DNA of 43,513 bases from Rhizobacter sp. (GCA_025355745.1 JANXZA010000109.1:1-43513), one strand, 5' to 3'; shown: positions 33,654 to 43,513, counted from the first letter of the stretch. Numbers and translations: made by a program. Notes: a model not told the origin generated them from the letters alone.

Positions 33654-34319
33654 GTGAACCGTCGAGATTTTTCTGCCCAAGCTTTCGGGGTCGGCCTGGG
33701 TGCGGCCGGCTTGTCGATCCCCGGCTTGTCGATCCCCGGCTTCGCTGCGGCGCAAGGCGCTGTCCCGGTCGAGGGAACGCAGTTCAACCGCATCGAACCC
33801 CCGGTGCCGCCACAGGTGGCTGGCAAGCTCGAAGTGCTGGAATTTTTCTCGTACGCCTGCCCGCACTGCGCCGCGTTCGAGCCAGCGCTCGAAGCCTGGG
33901 CCAAAAAGCTGCCGGCCGATGTGCTGTTCCAGCGTGTGCCGGTGCCATTCCTGGCGAACGCCGAAAACTTCCAGCGCACCTACTACGCGTTGCAGACGCT
34001 CGGCCAGGTCGAAGCAGTGCAGCGCAAGGTGTTCACGGCCATTCATGTGGACCGTGCCCATCTCGACAAGCCCGCCGAGATTGCCGCGCTGATGGCAAAG
34101 AACGGTATCGACGCGGCGAAGTTCCTCGACGTGTTCAATTCGTTCTCGGTCGCGAACAGCGTGTCGAAGGCGAAGAAGATCAGCGCTGCGTACCGCATCG
34201 AAGGCGTGCCGGCCCTGGCCGTGCAGGGCCGCTATCTCACGTCGCCCAGCCAGGCAGGCGGAAGTGAAGGCACATTGGCCGTCGCCGACTACCTGCTGCA
34301 GCGCGCCCGCAAGGGCTAG
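33654..34319 (+). CDS. dsbA: Thiol:disulfide interchange protein DsbA
   Basis: 221 residues from a GTG at 33654 with AAGGAA upstream. The signal peptide starts NRRDFSAQ (twin-Arg-like) and includes a duplicated LSIPG from a 15-base tandem repeat. The CPHC active site is C69/C72 in FSYACPHCAAFEP; the cis-Pro is in EGVPALAV. It is the periplasmic disulfide oxidant. The neighbouring hypothetical gene follows by 11 bases. Confidence 0.93.
   Translation: MNRRDFSAQAFGVGLGAAGLSIPGLSIPGFAAAQGAVPVEGTQFNRIEPPVPPQVAGKLEVLEFFSYACPHCAAFEPALEAWAKKLPADVLFQRVPVPFLANAENFQRTYYALQTLGQVEAVQRKVFTAIHVDRAHLDKPAEIAALMAKNGIDAAKFLDVFNSFSVANSVSKAKKISAAYRIEGVPALAVQGRYLTSPSQAGGSEGTLAVADYLLQRARKG
33706..33742. repeat. 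15-bp tandem repeat in the dsbA signal-peptide region
   Basis: CCGGCTTGTCGATCC occurs twice in direct succession plus a partial third copy. It encodes LSIPGLSIPGF at the end of the signal peptide, a repeat that lengthens the hydrophobic part in frame. Confidence 0.85.
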
Positions 34320-34330
34320 GCGCCGCGCCC

Positions 34331-34696
34331 ATGGGTGCGTGGTTGCGGCCCGTCTGGTCTTACCTGGTGGCCACGAAGCGCTCGTGCTGGGCCTTCGTGG
34401 TGGCGATGCTGCTGGGCCTGCTGAGCATGGGGCTGCTGGGTGCGGCGCTCTACTACGGCGTCGCATTCGCGCTTCCCGCCGCTTATCCATCCATCGACGA
34501 CTTCCGCGGCGATTGGGTCTGGCCGGCTTTCATAGCAATCGGAATGGGCTGGTCGCTCGGATTCCTGCCAGCCGGGGCGCTGAACCTGCGCCTTGAACGC
34601 GGCGGCGTCGCTGCCCGCTGGCGCCGCCTGGTCTACGGGTTCGTGCTGTGGGTCTGGGCCTGGCTGCTGTGGCTCATGACACTGGCGGAGCACTGA
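34331..34696 (+). CDS. Hypothetical membrane protein
   Basis: 121 residues with three hydrophobic segments (about 20-48, 63-83, 101-118). It starts MGAWLRPVWSYLVATKRSC. No family recognised. It lies 11 bases after dsbA and is probably co-transcribed; no Shine-Dalgarno is obvious. It may be a membrane accessory, but nothing shows this. Confidence 0.65.
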   Translation: MGAWLRPVWSYLVATKRSCWAFVVAMLLGLLSMGLLGAALYYGVAFALPAAYPSIDDFRGDWVWPAFIAIGMGWSLGFLPAGALNLRLERGGVAARWRRLVYGFVLWVWAWLLWLMTLAEH

Positions 34697-34752
34697 CCCG
34701 CCGAGTAGGCGATCCGCTGATGTCGAACGTCAGGTGTTTGTCCATCGGCGCG

Positions 34753-34977
34753 TTACCGCCGGCTCTTCGCCTTGCGCGCGTCGAACTCGGCAAGCTGCGT
34801 CTTGAGCAGCAGCAGCAGCACGCGGGCGGTGGCCTCGGTCAGGTTCAGCACCGTCGTCGGCGTGCCTTCATCGCGCAGCGGCGCGGGCTGCACCAGCGCG
34901 TCCACCTGGGCCCGGATCAGGCCGTTGCTGTTGGTCATGCCTTTGACGCGCTGGACTTCGATCTGGTAGTTTTTCAA
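34753..34977 (-). CDS. Small conserved hypothetical protein coupled to dusC
   Basis: 74 residues (MKNYQIEVQRVKGMTNSNG), with a leucine-rich helix LLLLLKTQLAEFDARK at the end. The ATG overlaps the dusC stop (ATGA), so it is translated after dusC. No known domain. Confidence 0.7.
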   Translation of the reverse strand: MKNYQIEVQRVKGMTNSNGLIRAQVDALVQPAPLRDEGTPTTVLNLTEATARVLLLLLKTQLAEFDARKAKSRR

Positions 34978-36059
34978 GCGGCTTCCTCGGCAAGCTCGAT
35001 GAGGGCGTCGTGGGCATGCGCGGCCACAATCGTCCGCACGGACGGGCCGTCGGCCGGCGACAGTGCCCGGCCCGGAGCCAGGCCAAGCCCCAGCCGTGCC
35101 AGTACCTCAGCCGGGTCGTTCAAGGTTCGCACCGCCGCGAAGGCGGCGTCGGCCTGCGGGTGAAACCGACGCAGATAGTTCAACCATTGCTTGAGGCGGC
35201 CGGCGCGGCCACGCGGCTCGATGTGGGCCGCGACCAGGTGCCAGAACTCATGGATCAACGGCAGCAGCTCGTCCCAGGTCAGGCCGGCGGCTTCCACGGA
35301 CGCATCGTCAAAAGCACCGCCGCTCGCAACGCCTAACGCGGCATCTGAGCGGATTTTCAATGCCAGCCCGGGGTCGCACACCAGGCCGCGCCCGATCATC
35401 AGCATCTCGCAACCACTGGCCTGGCGACACGCTTTCGCGTCCGCGACGGTGCAGATGTCGCCGTTCGCAATCACCGGAATCGACAGCGCCTGGCGGATCT
35501 CGGCGATGCGGTCCCAGTACACCGGTGGCCGGTAGCCGGCGGCCCGCGTGCGGGCGTGCACCACCAGCTCGGCCGCACCGCCGGCAGCGATCGCCAGTGC
35601 GCATTCGAGCGCGCGGCTCGCATCGTTGACACCGAGCCGCATCTTCGCCGAGACCGGCACGGGCGCCGGCACCGCGCGCCGCACCGCGCCGACGATGCGC
35701 GCCAGCAGCTCGGGCTGGTCGAGCAGTGCGGCGCCGCCACCATGGCGGTTCACGACCTTCGCCGGGCAACCGAAATTGAGGTCGATCCCGGCCGGCCGCA
35801 AGGCCGCGAGCTTGGCGGCGTTCTCGGCCAGGCAGACCGGATCGGAGCCCATCAGTTGCGGGCGCACCGGCACGCCAGAAGGCGTGCGACTGCCGTGGTT
35901 CAGCTCGGGCACGACGCGCGTGAACACGCGGTCGGGCAACAAGGTGCCGGTGACGCGGATGAATTCGGACACGCAGCGGTCGATGCCGCCGACACGCGTC
36001 AGGATGTCGCGCAGCGTGAAGTCGAGCAGCCCTTCCATCGGCGCCAGCAGCAGCGTCAT
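34974..36059 (-). CDS. dusC: tRNA-dihydrouridine(16) synthase DusC
   Basis: 361 residues. Begins MTLLLAPMEGLLDFTLRD; FMN-binding and active-site segments include DLNFGCPAKVVNRHGGGAALL (catalytic Cys in FGCP), ELVVHARTRAAGYRPP and IPVIANGDI, then GCEMLMIGRG. The sequence follows E. coli DusC (U16) rather than DusA or DusB, notably SRTPSG near residue 60. Slightly longer than E. coli DusC (315). Confidence 0.93.
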   Translation of the reverse strand: MTLLLAPMEGLLDFTLRDILTRVGGIDRCVSEFIRVTGTLLPDRVFTRVVPELNHGSRTPSGVPVRPQLMGSDPVCLAENAAKLAALRPAGIDLNFGCPAKVVNRHGGGAALLDQPELLARIVGAVRRAVPAPVPVSAKMRLGVNDASRALECALAIAAGGAAELVVHARTRAAGYRPPVYWDRIAEIRQALSIPVIANGDICTVADAKACRQASGCEMLMIGRGLVCDPGLALKIRSDAALGVASGGAFDDASVEAAGLTWDELLPLIHEFWHLVAAHIEPRGRAGRLKQWLNYLRRFHPQADAAFAAVRTLNDPAEVLARLGLGLAPGRALSPADGPSVRTIVAAHAHDALIELAEEAA

Positions 36060-36078
36060 GGCGGCGCCAGATTCGAGC

Positions 36079-36115
36079 GGGGGTTCAAGGGGTTCAAGAG
36101 GTTAAAGGGGTTCAA
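36079..36115. repeat. 9-bp direct repeats in the dusC/DsbA-family intergenic region
   Basis: Four consecutive units GGGGTTCAA, GGGGTTCAA, GAGGTTAAA, GGGGTTCAA, starting about 20 bases upstream of the dusC ATG on the minus strand. On the minus strand the unit reads TTGAACCCC. The rest of the 166-base gap shows no gene. Confidence 0.75.
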
Positions 36116-36225
36116 TGGATCAAGTCGGGCATCGATAGGGAGCGCTAGTGTATTGACTCCGCACGGAGCAGCCGCAGCAGCGCATCCGATACAGTCGCGC
36201 TGACCTGCAATATCCGGAACCAACG

Positions 36226-36936
36226 ATGAACTTGATCTACGTGGGCGACCCGATGTGTTCGTGGTGCTACGGCTTCGCCCGGCCGCTCGATGAGCTGCTG
36301 GCCGACCCGCAAGACGCCGCGCCACTGCAACTCGCGCTGGTGATGGGCGGCCTGCGCCCCTTCACCACCGCGCCGATGACCGCCGAGCGCGTCACCGAAC
36401 TGGCAGGGCACTGGCACCATGTTGAAGAAGCCAGTGGTCAGCCGTTCGCGAAACTGCCGCACACGGCCTTGAACACGCCCGGCTTCGCGTACAACACCGA
36501 GCCTGCCAGCCGCGCCGTGGTGACCGTTCGCACGCTCTGGCCGCAACACGTCTGGCGCTACCTCAAGGCGGTGCAGCAGGCCTTTTATGCCGACGCCCGC
36601 AACGTTACCGACCCGGCCGTGCTGGCCGATGTCGCCGGGCAGTTCGGCCTGCCGCGCGACGAGTTCGGGCGGGCCTTTGCGTCGCAGCCAATGCGCGAAG
36701 CAACCCTGGCCGACTTCCGCCAATCGCAGGCCTGGGGCATTCGCGGCTTCCCGACCCTGCTGGCCGAGCACGGCACGCACCTGCACCTGGTGGGCAGCGG
36801 CTACATGCCGATCGCCACGCTGCGCGAGCAGATCAAGGCGGCCGGGGCTGCACACGAACATGAACACGACAACGGCAACGACTACGACAACGACAACGAC
36901 CAGCCACCTGCGGCTGCGGCTGCGCACCTGCACTGA
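36226..36936 (+). CDS. DsbA-family (FrnE/2-hydroxychromene-isomerase-like) oxidoreductase
   Basis: 236 residues with an N-terminal CSWC (C11/C14) in YVGDPMCSWCYGF and no signal peptide, so it is cytosolic. The fold is the FrnE-like branch with the cis-Pro in RGFPTLL. The last 30 residues are a His/Asp/Asn tail (HEHEHDNGNDYDNDND then AAAAAHLH) that is unusual for the family and may bind metal. Alone on this strand, 51 bases before the FKBP gene. Confidence 0.85.
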   Translation: MNLIYVGDPMCSWCYGFARPLDELLADPQDAAPLQLALVMGGLRPFTTAPMTAERVTELAGHWHHVEEASGQPFAKLPHTALNTPGFAYNTEPASRAVVTVRTLWPQHVWRYLKAVQQAFYADARNVTDPAVLADVAGQFGLPRDEFGRAFASQPMREATLADFRQSQAWGIRGFPTLLAEHGTHLHLVGSGYMPIATLREQIKAAGAAHEHEHDNGNDYDNDNDQPPAAAAAHLH

Positions 36937-36987
36937 ACCCTTTCGTCAGACGCTGACCCTTTCATCAATCACCCAGGACACGCATCC

Positions 36988-37491
36988 ATGAAAACCCTCC
37001 GCCCGCATCGTCACGCATTGCGCGCTCGCGCTGTCAGCGTCGCCGCCATTGCCGCCATCGGCGCGGCGCTGCTGACCGCACTGGTCCCGCTCTCTGCCCA
37101 GGCCCAGGCCCAGGCCGACCCGGCACTCGCGGCTGCCGCCAAAGAGGCGGGCGCAGTGGTCACGCCGAGCGGTCTCGTCTACCGCTCGTTGAAGGACGGC
37201 AGCGGCGCCAGCCCGACGCCGGCTGACACCGTGAAGGTTCACTACCGCGGCACGTTCCCGGACGGGCGTGAATTCGACAGCTCATACAAGCGCAACGAAG
37301 CCGCCCAGTTCCCGCTCGGCGGCGTGATCCCGTGCTGGACCGAAGGGGTGCAGAAGATGAAGGTCGGCGGCAAGGCGCGGCTCACCTGCCCGGCGTCGAT
37401 CGCCTACGGCTCGCGCGGCGCAGGCGGCTCGATCCCGCCGAACGCGACGCTGCACTTCGAGGTCGAGCTGCTGGACATCGCGAAACGCTGA
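36988..37491 (+). CDS. Periplasmic FKBP-type peptidyl-prolyl isomerase
   Basis: 167 residues. Signal peptide ends in a QAQAQA stretch (about 38-43), then one FKBP domain: VKVHYRGTFPDGREFDSSY, GGVIPCWTEGVQKMKVGGK and PPNATLHFEVELL. It has a Cys in the VIPCW position where many homologues have Gly/Ala and a second in LTCPAS, perhaps forming a disulfide. Fold assistance in the periplasm is the likely role. Confidence 0.92.
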   Translation: MKTLRPHRHALRARAVSVAAIAAIGAALLTALVPLSAQAQAQADPALAAAAKEAGAVVTPSGLVYRSLKDGSGASPTPADTVKVHYRGTFPDGREFDSSYKRNEAAQFPLGGVIPCWTEGVQKMKVGGKARLTCPASIAYGSRGAGGSIPPNATLHFEVELLDIAKR

Positions 37492-37554
37492 GCAGCATCG
37501 AGTCGCGCCGAGCAGCGCTGGCCAACCGGCCCGGCTCGGTCCCGATAATCGGGG

Positions 37555-39018
37555 ATGACCCGAACCGAAACACCTTCTTCTGCTGCCCCGACGACGGCCC
37601 TCGCAAGCGCGGCCGGCCCACACTTCAGCCAACTGTCGCTGGAGCCGGCCCAGCTCGCCAACCTGCAGCAGCTTGGCTACCTGACGATGACACCGATCCA
37701 GGCCGCGAGCCTGCCGATCGCGCTCGCCGGCCACGACCTGATTGCCCAGGCGCCCACCGGCAGCGGCAAGACCGCCGCCTTTGCGCTGGCCCTGCTGGCC
37801 ACGCTCGACCCGGCGTTGAAGCCCGCGGCGGCCGAGGCGCGGTTCGCGGTGCAGGCGCTGGTGCTGTGCCCGACGCGCGAACTCGCCGAACAGGTGACGC
37901 AGGAGATCCGCCGCCTCGCGCGCAGCGAAGACAACATCAAGGTGCTGACGCTGTGCGGCGGCGCGCCACTGCACGCGCAGCGCGCCAGCCTGGAGCACGG
38001 CGCGCACGTCGTGGTCGGCACGCCGGGGCGCATCATCGACCTGCTGGAGCGCGCCAGCCTGGCGCTCGATGCGCTGAAGACGCTGGTGCTCGACGAGGCC
38101 GACCGGATGCTCGACATGGGCTTCTTCGACGACATCGCGACCATCGCCAAGCAGTGCCCGAAGCAGCGCCAGACGCTGCTGTTCTCGGCCACCTACCCGG
38201 ACGGCATCGCCGCCTTGAGCCAGCAGTTCCTGCGCGCGCCGAAGCAGGTGACGCTGGCCGCGCAGGTGCCGGCGGGCCAGATCGAACAGCGCTTCTACGA
38301 GGTCAAGGAAGGCGAGCGGTTGCACGCCGTGTCGCTGCTGCTGAACCACTTCCGCCCGGTTGGCACGATCGCCTTCTGCAACACCCGCCAGCAGTGCCGC
38401 GACCTGGCCGACGTGCTGTGCGCGCACGGCTTCGTGGCGCTGGCTCTGCATGGCGAGCTGGAACAGCGCGAACGCGATCAGGTGCTGGTGCAGTTCGCGA
38501 ACCGCAGCTGCTCGGTTCTGGTTGCCACCGACGTGGCGGCGCGCGGCCTGGACATCGACCAGCTCGAGGCCGTGATCAACGTCGACATCACGCCCGACCC
38601 GCAGGTGCACACGCACCGCATCGGCCGCACCGGTCGCGTCGATGCCAAGGGGCTGGCGCTGAGCCTGGCGAGCCTGGATGAGATGGGCAGCGTCGGCAAG
38701 ATCGAACAGATGCAGGGGCGCGAGAGCGACTGGCACCCGCTGGCCGAACTGGTGGCCGCGACGGGTGGGCCGCTGCGCCCGCCGATGGCGACCCTGCAGA
38801 TCGTCGGTGGCCGCAAGGACAAGATCCGCCCTGGCGACGTGCTGGGCGCGCTGACCGGCGAGGCGGGCTTTGCCGGCAGTCAGATCGGCAAGATCAATGT
38901 CAACGAATTCTCGACCTATGTGGCGGTCGATCGGCAGATCGCGGCGGCAGCGGTGCAGCGCCTCGCGGCCGGCAAGATCAAGGGCAAGCGCGTGAAGGTG
39001 CGGCTGATGCAGGAATAG
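37555..39018 (+). CDS. dbpA: ATP-dependent RNA helicase DbpA
   Basis: 487 residues. Motifs in order: Q motif region, APTGSGKT (Walker A), PTRELA, TPGRI, DEAD (DEADRMLDMGF), SAT, and HRIGRTGR (motif VI). The C-terminal domain (PPMATLQIVGGRKDKIRPGDVLGALTG) is the DbpA RNA-binding domain that recognises helix 92 of 23S rRNA. It acts in 50S assembly. Confidence 0.95.
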   Translation: MTRTETPSSAAPTTALASAAGPHFSQLSLEPAQLANLQQLGYLTMTPIQAASLPIALAGHDLIAQAPTGSGKTAAFALALLATLDPALKPAAAEARFAVQALVLCPTRELAEQVTQEIRRLARSEDNIKVLTLCGGAPLHAQRASLEHGAHVVVGTPGRIIDLLERASLALDALKTLVLDEADRMLDMGFFDDIATIAKQCPKQRQTLLFSATYPDGIAALSQQFLRAPKQVTLAAQVPAGQIEQRFYEVKEGERLHAVSLLLNHFRPVGTIAFCNTRQQCRDLADVLCAHGFVALALHGELEQRERDQVLVQFANRSCSVLVATDVAARGLDIDQLEAVINVDITPDPQVHTHRIGRTGRVDAKGLALSLASLDEMGSVGKIEQMQGRESDWHPLAELVAATGGPLRPPMATLQIVGGRKDKIRPGDVLGALTGEAGFAGSQIGKINVNEFSTYVAVDRQIAAAAVQRLAAGKIKGKRVKVRLMQE

Positions 39019-39093
39019 CGCGGCTGCTCGAGGCAGATGCGGTCTCGGATCCCGAGCGCCTTTCAATCGCTGCGCGTCACTCCAGAGAATTCA

Positions 39094-39204
39094 AACTCAC
39101 CACCGCAGAGGCGCAGAGAACGCAGAGGAATCGCCGAGAAAACAGATCACTTTTTTCTAACTCTGCGCAACTCTGCGTCACTCCGCGCCTCAGCAGTGAA
39201 TGAG
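39094..39204. repeat. Palindromic intergenic repeat (CACCGCAGAG element), second full copy
   Basis: AACTCACCACCGCAGAGGCGCAGAG on the left and GCGCCTCAGCAGTGAATGAG on the right form an imperfect inverted repeat. The left half is almost identical to the copy at 30339. It lies between the convergent dbpA and DUF2177 genes, with a run of six T's in its loop. Confidence 0.85.
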
Positions 39205-39238
39205 TCATCTCTTGCATTCAACGCGCATCACCGCTCGC

Positions 39239-39682
39239 TCAGGCGCGGCGCGCCAGCACCCAGCGGTACGCGGCACTGCCGCCAGCGGCGCTGGCGAAGG
39301 TGCCCCAGGCCATGTCGACCACCGTCATCGCAACGCTGTAGCCGCGCAGTGTGGACAGGTTGGTCAGGTCGTAGACACCGAAGGCCGTCAAGCCCAGCGC
39401 AGCGCTGCGCAGCGCGGCAGCGCGCAGGCTGGTCGGGCGCGGCGTGAGGGCAAGAAACACAATGGCGGCCGGATAGAACAGGTAGTACAGGGCGGCGGGA
39501 ACGATGCGCACCGAGTTGGTCATCAGCGGGCCGAGCTCGCGCTGGTAGAAGTCGAGCGCCAGCCAGCCGAGCCACAGGCCATCGAGCACGGCCATCACCA
39601 CGAACGCCACGCCCCAGGCAGCGAAGAAGCGGGTGAAAGGGGTGCGGGGGGTGCGGGTGTCGGTCATGGCGTGCGAGTTCAT
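39239..39682 (-). CDS. DUF2177 membrane protein
   Basis: 147 residues with four membrane helices and the family pattern FVVMAVLDGLWLGWLALDFYQRELGPLM and AFGVYDLTNLSTLRGYS. Function unknown. The ATG at 39667 (MTDTRTPR) is an equally plausible start; neither has a clear Shine-Dalgarno. Confidence 0.88.
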   Translation of the reverse strand: MNSHAMTDTRTPRTPFTRFFAAWGVAFVVMAVLDGLWLGWLALDFYQRELGPLMTNSVRIVPAALYYLFYPAAIVFLALTPRPTSLRAAALRSAALGLTAFGVYDLTNLSTLRGYSVAMTVVDMAWGTFASAAGGSAAYRWVLARRA

Positions 39683-39800
39683 CGGGTGTCGGTCAGGGAG
39701 CGCACATGGGCGCCGGGCAGAGTATCAAAGCACAGCGCGCAACGCCGCGCCGAGGCGGGGTGAATTGGCCGCGCCGGGCACAATGCGGGCCGAACTTTGC

Positions 39801-39839
39801 GCCTTCCCGCTTCGCCTTCCCGCTTCGCTTTCCCGCTTC
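39801..39839. repeat. 13-bp triplicate repeat before the DUF2127 gene
   Basis: GCCTTCCCGCTTC, GCCTTCCCGCTTC, GCTTTCCCGCTTC in direct tandem, ending 9 bases before the ATG at 39849. It leaves no usual Shine-Dalgarno in that position. Confidence 0.85.
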
Positions 39840-39848
39840 GCCCACCGC

Positions 39849-40316
39849 ATGAATCGCTCCGCCACTATCCACCCTGCCCTCCTGATGCACGCCGTCGCGC
39901 TCATGGAGGCTCTGAAAGGCGCGATCGTGTTCGGCGCCGGCTTTGGCCTGCTGGCGCTGCTGCACCGCGATGTGCGCCGGGTCGCGGAAGCGCTGGTCAC
40001 GCGCCTGCACATCGCCCCGGAAGCGCACTACGCCGGCATCTTTCTTGACTTGGCAGGCCGCGCCACCGACGCTGCGCTGTGGGCCGGCGCCGGGCTCGCG
40101 CTGGCGTATTCGGGCTTGCGCGCAGCCGAGGCCTATGGCCTGTGGCACGAACGGCGCTGGGCCGCGTGGCTCGGCGCTGCCGGCGGTGCGATGTATATCC
40201 CGGTGGAGATCTATGAGCTGTGGCACAAGCCGGGGCCGATCAAGGTTGCCACGCTGGCGCTGAACATCGGCGTGGTCGCCTACCTGGTGTGGAGCTTGCG
40301 CCGGCGCCGGAGCTGA
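39849..40316 (+). CDS. DUF2127 membrane protein
   Basis: 155 residues with three or four hydrophobic helices; LLMHAVALMEALKGAIVF and GGAMYIPVEIYELWHKP match the family. Role unknown. Its stop is only 6 bases from the convergent ABC transporter stop, so no terminator fits between them. Confidence 0.85.
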   Translation: MNRSATIHPALLMHAVALMEALKGAIVFGAGFGLLALLHRDVRRVAEALVTRLHIAPEAHYAGIFLDLAGRATDAALWAGAGLALAYSGLRAAEAYGLWHERRWAAWLGAAGGAMYIPVEIYELWHKPGPIKVATLALNIGVVAYLVWSLRRRRS

Positions 40317-40322
40317 CTGCAC

Positions 40323-42221
<1,899 letters not shown>

Positions 42222-42319
42222 GTGGATCTCCGTTGTGGGTGGGTTGAGCTTGAGGGTTGCCCGCCGATGGCGCAGGCGTTGGCAGTTACGCCCCACCACG
42301 CCGCATTGGGGAGCAGGGT

Positions 42320-42336
42320 CTAGGGTTTTCCCTTAG
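42320..42336. promoter_or_regulatory. CTAGGG-TTTT-CCCTTAG inverted repeat
   Basis: A short inverted repeat (CTAGGG and CCCT-T-AG around TTTT) in the 153-base gap between the divergent ABC transporter and DUF3563 genes. Its position suits an operator. No regulator can be named. Confidence 0.45.
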
Positions 42337-42374
42337 TATCGTGCTTCCCCCTCAACAACCTGTCGTGGTTTGCC

Positions 42375-42560
42375 ATGAACTCCCTTCTCAAGTCGCTCGT
42401 GAATCTGTTCTCTGCTTCGGCCGCACCGGCCCAGGATCGCGACGACCGCTACCTCGCCGAATCGGTCGACATCTACGACCTGGAACGCCGCATGAAGCAG
42501 GTCGATGCAGGTCATCACAACCTGTATGCGATCGGCGCCTACGGCATCTTCATGCGCTGA
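42375..42560 (+). CDS. DUF3563 family protein
   Basis: 61 residues. YLAESVDIYDLERRMKQVD is the family signature, followed by a hydrophobic C-terminal tail. Small proteins of this type are frequent in Burkholderiales; function unknown. Confidence 0.88.
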   Translation: MNSLLKSLVNLFSASAAPAQDRDDRYLAESVDIYDLERRMKQVDAGHHNLYAIGAYGIFMR

Positions 42561-42696
42561 ACGGTAGCCGATCCGGCGCGAGACAAAACGAAACACGCCG
42601 ATACGGCGCCGACAAGACCCGCGCTTCGCCTCCCTGCAAGATGACTTCCGTGCCGAGAACACTCGCCACGGTCACTCACCTCACAGGGAAAGCATC

Positions 42697-43176
42697 ATGA
42701 AACGCTGGATCAAGAGAACCCTTATCGGCGCGTTCGGCGCCACCATACTGGTCGGCGGCCTGGCAGCTTGCGGACACGGCCACCACGGCGGCTGGCAAAC
42801 CAGCGAGGCCGACGCCACCAAGATGCGCGAACGCATTCTGGACCGCGCCGGCCGCGAGCTGAAGCTCGACGACGCGCAGAAGCTGCGCCTGGCCACACTG
42901 GCCGACAAGCTGCGCGATCAACGCAGCGCTTTGATGACGACGTCTGCCGGGGCACAAAGCGACCCGCGTGCCGAGGCCCAGGCGCTGGTCGCCGGCGCGA
43001 AGTTCGATCGCGAACGGGCCCAGGCCTTCGTCGAGTCGAAGACGGCGGCGGTACGCGGCAAGAGCCCGGAGGTGATCGCTGCCGCAGCCGACTTCTATGA
43101 CAGCCTGAACCCGGCGCAGCAGCAGCAGGTGCGCGACTTCATGATGCGGCGTTCCGGCTGGGGCCGGCGCGGCTGA
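42697..43176 (+). CDS. Spy/CpxP-like periplasmic lipoprotein
   Basis: 159 residues. The signal peptide ends LAAC (lipobox) followed by GHGHHGG. The remainder is helical with a Spy/CpxP pattern ([25 protein letters not shown]). Such proteins act as envelope stress chaperones or sensor inhibitors; the response regulator 60 bases downstream fits a Cpx-like circuit. AGGGAAAG precedes the ATG. Confidence 0.85.
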   Translation: MKRWIKRTLIGAFGATILVGGLAACGHGHHGGWQTSEADATKMRERILDRAGRELKLDDAQKLRLATLADKLRDQRSALMTTSAGAQSDPRAEAQALVAGAKFDRERAQAFVESKTAAVRGKSPEVIAAAADFYDSLNPAQQQQVRDFMMRRSGWGRRG

Positions 43177-43235
43177 CCCCGGCTGAAATCAGCGCGACGC
43201 AATGCGATGCAGCGCGGCGTGGCGACAATCCACCC

Positions 43236-43513
43236 ATGCGCCGCATCCTGCTGATCGACGACGACGAGTTGCTGGCCGCCCCGCTGGCGGCCTTCTTCCA
43301 GCGCTTCGACGTCGAACTGGCGAGCGCGACGCGGCCGAGCATCGGTCTGGCGATGCTGCGCGCTGAAGCCCACGCCGCCCGGCCCTTCGACGCCGTGATT
43401 CTCGACGTGATGCTGCCCGAGATGGACGGCTTCGAGCTGTGCCGAACGATCCGCCGCGAAAGCGATGTGCCGGTCATCATGCTGACCGCGCGCGGCGACG
43501 TGATGGACCGCGT
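43236..43513 (+). CDS. OmpR-family response regulator, truncated by window edge
   Basis: 92 residues visible. Receiver domain starts [18 protein letters not shown]57 in [13 protein letters not shown] is the phosphoacceptor and TARGD follows. The output domain lies beyond the window. Placement after a Spy/CpxP-like gene suggests a CpxR-type regulator, to be confirmed from the missing part. Confidence 0.9.
   Translation, partial: MRRILLIDDDELLAAPLAAFFQRFDVELASATRPSIGLAMLRAEAHAARPFDAVILDVMLPEMDGFELCRTIRRESDVPVIMLTARGDVMDR

Noticed and set aside
36111-36124. TTCAATGGATCAA as an FNR-type site
   Set aside because: Wrong left half-site and spacing; it is part of the 9-bp repeat tract.
37282-39066. 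A 594-codon minus-strand frame
   Set aside because: Antisense to FKBP and dbpA, both firmly identified.

Overview
The window is a chromosomal segment of a GC-rich betaproteobacterium. The codon bias, the DUF3563 protein (YLAESVDIYDLERR), DusC, DbpA and the mix of redox and stress genes point to Burkholderiales, probably near Rubrivivax, Leptothrix or Methylibium. This placement is inferred from protein flavour; there is no rRNA gene in the window. I see no tRNA, CRISPR array, phage or transposase. Genes are packed tightly and no gene-free stretch exceeds about 250 bases.

Layout. 1-4039 (minus): a P-type cation ATPase cut by the window edge, then a DUF899 and a VOC protein. 4189-20278: a low-oxygen/stress island. 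It holds a protein-acetyltransferase-like enzyme with a small three-helix protein, an APH-kinase/P-loop fusion, cytochrome c, a DUF2892 protein, an AhpD-like protein, a degenerate ArsA ATPase, a VIT-family transporter, an Acg-like nitroreductase, a response regulator with a hybrid kinase, a Crp/Fnr regulator, two universal stress proteins and a catalytically stripped ornithine-carbamoyltransferase-like protein. Five FNR-type palindromes lie in the promoters of this island, and I found none by eye elsewhere. The regulator encoded here has an FNR-type recognition helix but lacks the FNR Fe-S cysteines. Several members match gene families of the mycobacterial DosR dormancy regulon.

20352-27524: a Cys-containing membrane protein, then a minus-strand redox operon (b-type cytochrome, Tat molybdopterin oxidoreductase, SnoaL-like protein, periplasmic thioredoxin, CcdA, secreted cupin), then a secreted M14 peptidase. 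27728-30297: a DUF6622-like membrane protein followed by a LytS/LytTR two-component pair. 30504-31465: two envelope proteins. 31672-43513: housekeeping and envelope genes: glnS, dsbA, dusC with a small partner, an FrnE-like DsbA protein, FKBP, dbpA, DUF2177, DUF2127, an ABC exporter, DUF3563, a Spy-like lipoprotein, and a response regulator cut by the right edge.

Three copies of a palindromic intergenic repeat (CACCGCAGAG...) sit at about 25.5, 30.4 and 39.1 kb. Two of them lie between convergent genes. Several short tandem repeats also occur in leaders and inside genes.
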